Shown piece after piece: positions 11,873 through 21,900 of a DNA stretch of 64,000 nt; within the stretch, counting starts at the first letter, position 1, and every line of letters starts with the position of its first letter. The stretch is from Enoplolaimus lenunculus (taxonomy: Eukaryota; Nematoda; Enoplea; Enoplida; Thoracostomopsidae): positions 124,001-188,000 of the forward strand of contig JASANG010003934.1 in the NCBI GenBank assembly GCA_030248215.1, in the 5' to 3' direction. The position numbers and the translations under genes were made by a program. Below the pieces are notes generated by a model. It was not told where the DNA came from, did not search any database, and was given only the letters and a program-made list of their open reading frames with translations.

Positions 11873-12607
11873 CAGCTTGCAATATTTTATGACAGCAGTT
11901 TGTGCAAACCTTGGGCAAACATTGTGCCTGTGCACTGTATTGCGAGCCGTTACTAGGTAAGACCGTCATTTACGTGGAAACGATATCATTTGCTGATGAG
12001 GATTAAAAATTTCGTCATTTCTCACTGAATCTGTCTGTCTAACAGATGGTTCAGTTCTGCGTAGCTGGTGAGTTTTGTTTAAAACTTGCAAAACATGTCC
12101 AAACGGCGTTTCTTGTGCTAAAATATTTCAAAAAGTGTTGAATATTACTTTACAATTCTCTAAATTGTCAGAGTAAGGCAGAACTTATGCTTAGATTTGA
12201 TTGGGATGTGTACAATGGTCTACTGTAAAATATCCATTCCGTGTTTGTATAAAGCTTTATTTATGTGCCATAATGCGTGTAATATTTCTATTTTACTACT
12301 TATTTTTTATGAAACCTATTTTGAATCTGCTTTGTGTTTTGAATTTGTACGTTTTCGTTTTCATTATGTTTAAGATAAACATTGCTGGGTGATCTAACAA
12401 AAACATACCGTCACCTGTGTCGTAGTTTACATGAGTGGTCTTTATACATGCATCGTTAGGTATATACAGTCAATGACAGTATTTAGTGCAATCGCAGTTA
12501 CGTTGCAAACCAATAAACGAAGCATTTCCAAGTTTATGCACAGAATGTACGAAGTTGCATACTCTTCTAGTGTGGGCATTGTTTACCCTTGCCATCTTTA
12601 TATTCAC

Positions 12608-12777
12608 AGTACCAGCCTGTACATGGGTAGCAAGAATAACGGAAACGGATAGTGATCAAAATAACGGAAAACGGATGTTGAAGAATAAAAGTAGTACCAG
12701 CCTGTACATGGGTAGCAAGAATAACGGAAACGGATAGTGATCAAAATAACGGAAAACGGATGTTGAGGAATAAAAGT
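12608..12777 (+). repeat. 85-bp tandem duplication
   Basis: The segment starting AGTACCAGCCTGTACATGGG recurs 85 bp later at 12693 with essentially no change, so the duplication is recent. It lies at the left end of a family P element (AACGGAAACGGAT motifs). Confidence 0.85.
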
Positions 12778-13010
12778 TCCAAAGATGTTGTTTTATTTTT
12801 TCCGTCAAAATAATTGAAGCATGCAGATATTCGCCGGGCTTGCACTGAAATTTTTAAGATTTTGATGAATTTGTTAATTTTTTCACGTGGTTTAATTTCA
12901 GCGTATTTCTATTAGTTATAACTATAGAATTTGGAGCATAAGTAACGGAATTTACAGTATTTCTATAACGAAAACGGGAGCGGATATACGGTTACACATT
13001 GAACAGTACC
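12778..13010. mobile_element. Interspersed element family P
   Basis: Shares TTCTATAACGAAAACGG and GCGGATA...GGTTACAC with segments near 34540-34610 and 58850-58915, and GCAGATATTCRCCGGG with 13981-13997. Inferred ends are inverted GTGTAACCG-like. No coding frame, and limits are approximate. Confidence 0.5.
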
Positions 13011-13063
13011 GTTCCGATACAATAGCGTACAATTAATAACCCACAGTAGTGTTACTTTTCATG

Positions 13064-13242
13064 GCCAATGTTACTTTTAGGGCCGTAACAGTAGATTAAG
13101 CGTATTCATCAGATAAGCCTTAAGCTTAAGCGTTGCGAAAGCGTAAGCCTATGCCTAAGTGAAAAAATGTAGTCTAGAATGTGTGTCTACTCTTTTAGAA
13201 ACCCACCAGAAACCGGGACGGCCCTAAAAGTAACATGGGCCG
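13064..13242 (-). mobile_element. TIR element family G2
   Basis: Ends GGCCAATGTTACTTTTAGGG and CCCTAAAAGTAACATGGGCC. The flanks CTTTTCAT and GTTTTCAT match 7 of 8. The interior has TAAGCCTTAAGCTTAAGCG and GTAGTCTAGAATGT, shared with the other G2 copies. Confidence 0.85.
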
Positions 13243-14014
13243 TTTTCATTATAGCGGATTTTAACCATAATATGTTTTTATATTTTTGTTTACTGTAAAT
13301 AAGCCAAATAAAACTTTACTGCGGTTGTGTCATTATGATGCTGATAAGCATTTTGCACTACCAAATTACGAGCGATGCGTGTTTCGTCTCAGTTGATCAT
13401 GAAAACGCAGCGAAGTGGTTGTGTTTTAGCCAATTAACCTTGAAAGCGTTAGGGAAACGCAAGCTTTATCTTAAACCTATATAAGCTTAAAGCGTAATTC
13501 TAAGCCTAACCGTGTATTCTATGCTATGCGTAAGCATAAAACTTAAGTCTAAGCCAAAGCCTAGGTTAGAAGCTGTCCCGGTTCTACTGACCGATCCAGC
13601 ACAAACATACGGCGATAATCCAGGATGAAAGCTGTCGCCCTCCTTAATCTGTTAACATAGGCTCGAAGCTGTTCCGCCCGACTGACCTAGCAAAAACACT
13701 CGCAGTTATCCGACCGTCCCAGCCGAAATTTAAGTGTAAGACTACCATTTAAAGTCTGGGTAAATTGATGTTCCGTTGTAAACGAGACGTCACAAATTGT
13801 TATGTGGGTCTTGACTTTCCTTGCCATAAACGTTTTTTATTAGAATTGGCGATGGTGCACTGGGTGTAAACGAATATTAAAAATAACGGAGACGAATAAT
13901 GATCAAAACGGAAATCAGATATTTCAGTGTAAAAGTTTGACAGATGTTTTAATTTTTCTTTCACTGCATTTATGTGGTATGCAGATATTCACCGGGTGCT
14001 CTAAAATTAGATGA

Positions 14015-14815
14015 ATACCAGTCGTAGTGGGACTACATTTATTGAGTGAAGCTCGAACACACGTAAGCAATTAAGCTAATATGCAAATTAGTTATTAGCT
14101 AACTATTAAATTATCGGTTTTGGAGGTTTGTAAACAATTTATTCAGATTCTTCGCACCCAGAAACCTTCAGTAAACCCTAATAATTATGGTAATAATTTA
14201 AAAAGTCCTAGTTTTGTCTTGTCAATTAAGCTAATATGCAAATTAGCTATTAGCTAACTATTCAATTATCGGTTTTGGATGTTTTTAAACTATTTATTCA
14301 AATTCCTCGCACCAAAAACCCTTAATGCTGAAATTATATTGCTTTTAACCTTAATAATTAGCGAAATATTGTAAAAAGTCCTAATTTAGGCTTATAAACT
14401 ACGCTAATATGCAAATTATCTATTAGTTAACTGCTCAATTATCGGTTTTGGAGGTTTGAAAACAGTCTACGCAAATTCCTCGCATCCAAAAACCCTTTAA
14501 TGCTAAAATTAGATTGCTTCTAACTGTAATAATTAGTGAAATATTGTGGAAAGTCCTAATTTAGGCTTAACTAATTATGCAAATTAGCCTGTAGCTAATA
14601 AACGGCTTAAAATTTTAAAACCCTAATGCGAGGTTAACACCCCAGGATAATTGGCTTTCAAACAAAAAAAGTTTATCAAAATCGGTTCAGCCGTTCCTGA
14701 GATTCTTTTCGGACGGACAGACGGACGGACGGACATCCACCTTTCGACCCCCAAGTACAAAACATAAAACGCTTCGGGAAACTCCGCGCTTCGCTCGGAG
14801 TTTCGCTTCGCTCAA
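14015..14815 (-). repeat. Dispersed repeat R, copy 2 (inverted)
   Basis: Reverse complement of the repeat at 439-1428: begins ATACCAGTCGTAGTGGGACT and ends with the GGACGGACAGACGG run and CGGAGTTTCGCTTCGCTCAA. It has about one fewer tandem unit than copy 1, which explains the shorter length. It abuts the left end of the LTR element and interrupts a family P segment. Confidence 0.8.
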
Positions 14816-14839
14816 TAAGCGTTTGCACCTAAATTTGTC

Positions 14840-15127
14840 AGATTTTGAATGAATTCTGCTGCCCAAATTACAGCGTATCTGTGTTAAAATCGATTTAATT
14901 TCAACTTAGTTTTCATTTAGTTTTCAATCATGAGTATTGAAAACTAATCGTGTTGGTATTTGTAAGTTGCATTCTTACTTGTTCGTATTAATATGTTATC
15001 TTACTTGTTATTAAAGCTTAACTCTAGTCTTGTTTATTAGCGAGTTCGACGGGCTTCTGAGTGCTAAATCGGAGATCGAAACCCCTGTTAAGGCTGGAAT
15101 TGGATGAACTCGCCCAGTCCCCTAACA
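14840..15127 (+). repeat. Left LTR of the gypsy element
   Basis: From about 14892 to 15127 it is colinear with 30261-30496, including GCGAGTTCGACGGGCTTCTG and the closing CCCCTAACA. Similarity further left is weak and the outer limit is approximate. The primer-binding site should follow 15127; I could not name the tRNA. Confidence 0.8.
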
Positions 15128-15996
15128 ACCTTAATATTCAAACCCCAGGCTATTAATATCTACCTGGCTCACATGGTGACCACGATGGTCTCCGAAAAGC
15201 CCGAATTTTTTTAGTTTTAGGTATTTGTGTCGATTCGGATAGCGAATTCGGAAGAAATTCGCAGGTATTGGAAAATCTCCGATCCCTCGTACAATTATCG
15301 CGTACAACTTACACTCCCTTCAGTCTATACAGCCTAAGTGCCTGCCTTCCCTATCACAGTGGTTATCACAGGCATTGGGTATCACAGTTAAATATCACAC
15401 AGTTAATCAATATCACAGTAACTGTTATCACATAAACATAAAAAAAAAATCACAGCTCGTGGTAAAAACACTATCAAAAATATTAATATCACAGCATAAT
15501 ATCACAGAGTAAAACCTGTTTTAATGTGTGTGTAGTGTATAATACACACACACACACACATGTGTAAATACATAGCCTTTAGCGAGTTAAAAGTACACAC
15601 AGTTCAAATATTTGTACTAGTTTCGATAAACAATTGTAAATGTTCTAACATTTTGTGCAATATTGAGTGGCGCCACGTTTATATGTTTTGTTTTTGAAAC
15701 TTTATAATAATAAAACTAGTTCGAATAAAGGAACGATATCGATAAGAGCGGTATCACAAAAGATAAACGAATGTTTATTTATGTTGTTGTTAAGAATTTA
15801 AAGGCTTATATTCGAACAGCGAGAATTGAATTCGTATTCAAAAAGAACTTTTGAAATTTTAAATTTGAATTTTAAAAAAAATTTAAATTTTTTTTTTCGT
15901 AGCTAGAACAAATTGCTTGTTAGCGATTGGAAAATGTTTGTTGCTTGGCTAGTTGTTTGGTTTGTAGATATTCCAATATTCTCACGTGTTTGAGAG
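15128..15996 (+). promoter_or_regulatory. Leader between left LTR and gag-pol
   Basis: About 870 bp without a long frame. It contains dispersed TATCACAGT-like repeats at about 15350-15510, an (AC)n run at about 15545-15560 and an A/T homopolymer region just before the gag-pol start. Presumed untranslated leader and packaging region; this is inference. Confidence 0.5.
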
Positions 15997-18900
15997 ATGG
16001 GCGGCTTGAAACGGACGCCCGTTGTACGCAAGGGTGGAAGGAACGTTGTCTCTAGGAGGCAACAACCTATGCAGGGGACAAACGCGTTATCCCTTGCGAC
16101 ACCTAGTGCCGCGGGGAATAACGTAGTACCCCCTGCACAACCGCTAATCGCGACTTCGGTCGCTTTTAATTTAGTTCCAGGTAATGCAGTGGCATCAACG
16201 TCAGGCTTACAGCAATCAAGCCAACAAGTTGTCACGGCAAAGGACGTGCCCCGAGAGCACTTAGCGCCCTCGGACACGCAGATAGGCGTACAAGCGGCAG
16301 GAGACTTAGCCTCCTCAAGCTTGTACGAGTCGTCCGCGTTACGGAGAACTCACCGCAAATTAAGACCAGGGGTGGGTACCCTAACAGGACGACGCCGTGT
16401 AGGTGTCACACCGATTCGACGCCGGGGTAGTAAATCGACTAATTTAGCCCAGATATCAGATTTGCCTCGTAATGTAACTCGGCAAATGCAATTAGGGGCT
16501 AGGGGTAACCACCCTATGATTCAGCTAACCCCGGGCGGACATGCGGTAATGTCACAAAACACAAAATCTGTGCAAGAAAGAGGCCTAATAGTACCGAGAC
16601 AGGTTGGTGGGTCCGATTCGCGGATAAATTTGCCACCTAATACCCGGAGTTCTCCGTACACGCGGCCCGACTCTGCCTCATCTGTTGTCATAGATTTGTA
16701 TGACGACGTCGACAACGATCTTCAACAATCGTATTCTCAGCACGATAGATATTCTTCGGACATCGGAAAAACCAGAACGACTCTCAGCCCGGTGACGACG
16801 GCGCCGGCGAACAGTGGCCTTGACGACGCGACCCAATCTAACACGTTGGTTACAACTGCGGCGCGGGCGGATACTGTGCGTTTGGCGACGGAATTGTCGG
16901 ACTTGATGCAGTCGGCGGTGGATTCGGTGGAAGATGGATCGGCGAGTTACGAATATGGTAGCGAGGACACGTCGAAGAGGACAAAACAGGTCGGTGCTGA
17001 GTTAAAAAATGGCCAGTTAGAATCCCAGGAAATTCCTAAACCCCGAACAGTTAGTGCTGTTCTACAAAATTTAGGACTAATGGGACCACACTTAGCACAG
17101 AGATACCCGAACGGTGTAGGACAAATGGGTGATACAAAAACCGGGGTAGGCAAAAATTTTGGGATAGCAGATCCCAAAATAGAGGGGATAACGCAAACAA
17201 AAAGGGAAACGGTGACAGGACAGTCCGGTCCGGCGGTAGCGACGTTGCCACGCGAAAAATCAGCGAGGAATCTCTCCACGTACATGACTAGCTCCGTGGG
17301 AAACAGCGGGGTCTCATGCATGATGGTTCGGTCGCAACATAACGCAACCCAGGGTCAACTGTCGGTATACGGGTCGGGTAATACAACTATTCCGACTACG
17401 ATGCCTCAACCACCAGTATATCCCAATACTGTTAGCGACCCCCGTCAGTTTGCTTTCCCGACAATTCATCACCCGTATACAGCAATGCCCCAATCGTCAT
17501 ACTATCCGGGGCCACCTGTACAATATCCCTACAACTCGTTCATGTCGTATGCCGGACAATCCTACCCCCAGCCTGGACCGAGCACAGCGGGCGGTATGGG
17601 TTCTCAGAGCAATTTTGCGAGTCACACTATGGGATTAGGGGGTAACCAATTCACAACACCTACGGTTACAGGACATCAACTCCTAACCCAGCCGAATCAG
17701 AATGTAGGCTATACGAGTCAAATTTTTCCCCAGGTTCAACAACAACGGGAAACCTTTCTGAATAGCCTAACCCTGGAACAACGCACCGCGTTCCTCAGTC
17801 TATACCCATCCGAGGTGAACGCGGCGGCAGCATCGACGTCTATCGCAGGAGCTCCAACACAGGTCACTTGGGCTAGGGGATGTCAACCAGCCCTACCGAC
17901 AAATAGTTGGGGATATCCAAATGCTCAGTTACCATTTACCCCGGGGTGGTCAATGGGAAATGATCGGTTGGTGGAAGGTGATCGTGCATCTGTTACGGAC
18001 GTACAGTCTAATGCATCCAGACCACCTACCCCGATAGGAGCAACAACAGGCGATATGATAGACAATGCTCATGCGTGGCAAATGCCGAGTACGGGTAGGG
18101 TTCAACCGGGCATGGGGAATAATGCGGTTATGGTTCCGACATCGGCGGGGCCGACACAGATCGTAGTTAACATGCCTGAAAAAGACTCGTATTTTCCTAA
18201 ATATGAAGGCACCGATGATTTTGATGCATTTTATAAGCGTTTCGACCGGTGTTTAAGATCAGCAGGAATTGTTGATCTCCCGGCAAAAATGAAACAATTT
18301 CGGAAATGTTTGCGAAAAGCCGCAGATAAACACCTTCAACTTTTGGAGGAAGAAGCGGCTATTGAGCCTGAAAATTTCGATTGGTTAATAAATCAATTTA
18401 GAGACCGTTTTGCGGAACCGGATGATTTAACCACCAGAATCGTAAATTTTCAAAGAATGATTCAAATAGGTAACATCGAGGAATATGCTGACGAATTGTT
18501 AGTATATTGGAAACGTTACCTAGAGAAACGTTTCGCAGACCCGAAGCAGGCTCATGACCTGCTGTGTCAAACGTTTATAAATAACGCTAAGCCGGAATTT
18601 AAATTGAGATTACAAACCGGCATGACCGAGACGTTCGAAGAATTAAGATTTCGAGCTAAAAAGCTGCAACGCCTTTTAGCAAATGATATGAGTGACACGA
18701 CCGGTCAAGAAACCAGATATAAGTTGTACGAAAATAAAGTAAATCAAAAGAATAATAAGTCAAAAATGAATCGTGGACATGAGGGTGCGAAAGACAAGGA
18801 CGACAAGAAGGAGCACACCGACAAGGATGAGCGGTCAAAGCAACAAGGGTCGCCCCGCACCTGTTTTAATTGCGGTAAAGAAGGGCACATAGCCCGGAAC

Positions 18901-21900
18901 TGCAGAAGTCCTAAGAAATCAGACTCGGATTCGAAGAAGAATAACAGTAATAATAATAAGAATAAAGATTCCGAGAAAAAGTCTGATACAAAACGTGAGT
19001 TCGAACCTTGCGAATTTTGTAATAAAACAAACCATCCGGCGCGTATTTGTTTTAAAAACCCTGACCGGAAAAAGGCGGATGGAAAATCAAAATCGAAATC
19101 TAATGACGAACGCAAGGGTCCCCGGGCAGAGTCTCCCAGGCGTGAGGCAACAGAGGCGAAACGATTGACAGGTCGTTCAGGAGCCGTGGGCGGAGTCTTA
19201 GCACAACCGTCCGCAGTTATAATACCGCCTCACCACGTCCGTTTACCGGACGGTCGAAACATTTCGGCTGCGGTACCAACCGCGTATATCGCGACTAACC
19301 GCGGAACCGGTGTAAAACCCACCGGATTCAACGTCGAAATAAGTATTAATAACCTACTAGTTATGGGTCTGTTGGATAGTGGTGCGGATTTAACGTTGAT
19401 GCATAAGCATTTGTACGATTTGTATTTTTCGGATATACCGTTGGATACATCCCACGTGATCGACTGTTTCGGTTACGAAGCCGCACCAGCACAAAAGACA
19501 CTTGGATGTATGAATCACAGCGTCACACTCGGAGGTGTCACCAAAATGGTTCAGATTCACGTCATGCCGTCAATGCAGTCGTCTCTGATCCTGGGTGAAG
19601 ACATCCTGACGGATTTCGGTGTGGTGTTGGATTACGTGCGTTCAACAGTAACGGTGCATGGCACCAAGGTTAGATCTTGGAAGTCTAGACAGGTACGTGA
19701 TGGGGGTTTGTTAAAGTTGGAATTGATCGAGAATATTGTAAGCGATGCAAATCCCGATGAACTTAAACCTGATAGACCCAAGGAAAAAGACCCAATCTAC
19801 GTAGCACCCCTCCGAATTATCCAGCGGAAACGGGGTAAAAGGAGTAAACAAACGAAAGATAATCCTGATTCGGACACGGTTGTAAACACCACTCCCTCCA
19901 CTTCAGGGACCCAGACCCGTACGGAGGCGAGAATTTGCCGAATTTCGTATGCTACACATGTACCAGCGATGTCGACCCGTGTCGTCCAATGCGAAGCACC
20001 AGACGGGTGGCACCGTAACGAAGCGATCATGGTTGAGCCATTATCGGGATTTAAATGTCGGACAACACCTGATGTTGCGCTAGCCCGCACATTAACACAA
20101 GTTAAAAACGGATTGTTGTCCGTTCCGATTTCGAATCTAACACACGAGGAGGTTACAATCTACCCCGGTACAGAGTTAGGCGAACTCGGAGAAATTGAAT
20201 ATATCAAGTTAGTGGCCCCCGAACTTGAAACTCAAACCAACATTGCGATGTTGGAAAACCCCGAAATTTTGGGATCTCAGACCCGGAACGGGGTGGTAAG
20301 ACATACAGACGCAGCCGTGATTAATACAGTGAATAAAGGAGATACTCGTGCGGCTCGCGTTTCAAAATTTTGCGAGGAATTAAGAAAGGACGTCCGAGAC
20401 AATCCTGGTGCGGGATTGCCACCAGATGTGGACGTCAGTGAGAGTAAAGTGTCTAAAGGACAATTGCCTTTATTGAAGTCAATGTTGTCTTTGAATAAAG
20501 ATCTTTTTAGTCGAGAAGATGAACCTTTAGGCACAACCGACATCGTGAAGCATCGGATAGAAGTCGATCCGAAGACGCCAATCCAACAACGAAATAGACG
20601 AGCGGCGTATGCTCGACGGCAGGAGATATCAAGACATGTCCGGAACATGCTCAAGGAAAACGTGATACAACCGTCGAAGAGTCCTTGGGCATCCCCGGTA
20701 GTTTTGGTAAAGAAAAAAGACGGTACGTGGCGTTTTTGTGTTGATTATCGACAAGTAAACGATGTCACTAAAAAAGATAGTTTTCCATTGCCCCGTATAG
20801 ACGAAACAATAGACTCCTTGCGGGGAGCCAAATATTTTTCCACCATGGATTTACAGTCGGGGTATTGGCAAATTAAGATGGACGAACGGGACATAGAAAA
20901 GACAGCCTTTATATGCCATGAGGGTTTGTTCGAATTTAAAGTCATGCCGTTCGGCCTGACGAACGCACCGGCTACGTTCCAACGTATGATGCAGATGGTT
21001 TTTTCAGGGTTACTCCTGGAAATCTGTTTGTGTTATTTGGACGATGTAATTGTGTTCTCACAAACTTTTGCAGAGCATTTATACGATTTAGACGTAGTGT
21101 TCGCGCGGTTGCGCGAAGCAGGCCTTACATTGAAAGGCAAGAAATGCTCATTCGCGGTGACGCGAGTAAAATTTTTGGGACACATTGTTTCAGACGGGGG
21201 GATACAACCAGACCCCGATAAAATTGAAATTATTCAAAAATGTCCACCTCCTAAAACTGTTACTGAAGTCCGTTCGTTTCTCGGGTTAACCGGTTACTAC
21301 CGTCAGTTCGTTAAAGACTACGGCACCCTTGCACATCCATTGTACGAATTAACGCATGGCAAGGCTAAAGGACTTTCAATAACAGATAGGTGGGACAGCA
21401 AATGTAACGAGGCGTTTGAGGAATTGAAAAAACGCCTGACGGAAGCACCAATCCTGGCATACCCCGATCATACAAAACCGTTCATATTATACACAGATGC
21501 CAGTATGAACGGAATCGGGTTTGTGTTAGCCCAGATAGGCGATGACGGATTGGAACATGTGATACATTACGGTAGTCACAATTTTACCGATACCGAAACT
21601 AGGTATGCCATTACGGAGAAAGAATGCTTAGCCGTAGTAAGAGCATTTTGTAAATTCCGCCCATACCTACTCGGTAATCACACAACGGTGATTACGGATC
21701 ATTCTGCGTTAGTGCAGATACTTAATAAAATAAGACCGGCAGATGCCTTAACTCCACGTTTAATGCGTTTTGCGTTGAAGTTACAGGAATTCGAGTTCAC
21801 AGTGCTATACAAACCGGGGCCGAAGCACGTCAACGCAGATGCAATGTCAAGACCGCCGATTCTACAAAGTACGAATGAGCCGTCGGTGGAAGGTGGCAAT

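Larger units (their letters stand above)
11873..14014. other. Intergenic region between the transporter and repeat R2
   Basis: No gene seen. It holds an 85-bp tandem duplication at 12608-12777, a family P element at about 12778-13010, a G2 element at 13064-13242, a degenerate TAAGCC-like tract at about 13470-13570 and a second family P segment at about 13850-14014. The stretch 11873-12600 has no recognised feature. Confidence 0.6.

Noticed and set aside
14015-14815. Part of the LTR of the retroelement
   Set aside because: It matches the repeat at 439-1428, far from any LTR, so it is a separate element next to the LTR.
15903-16277. Minus-strand frames over the gag-pol and exonuclease frames (also 16947, 20277, 26848, 28449 and others)
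   Set aside because: Shadows of the GC-richer plus-strand frames, with no domains of their own.
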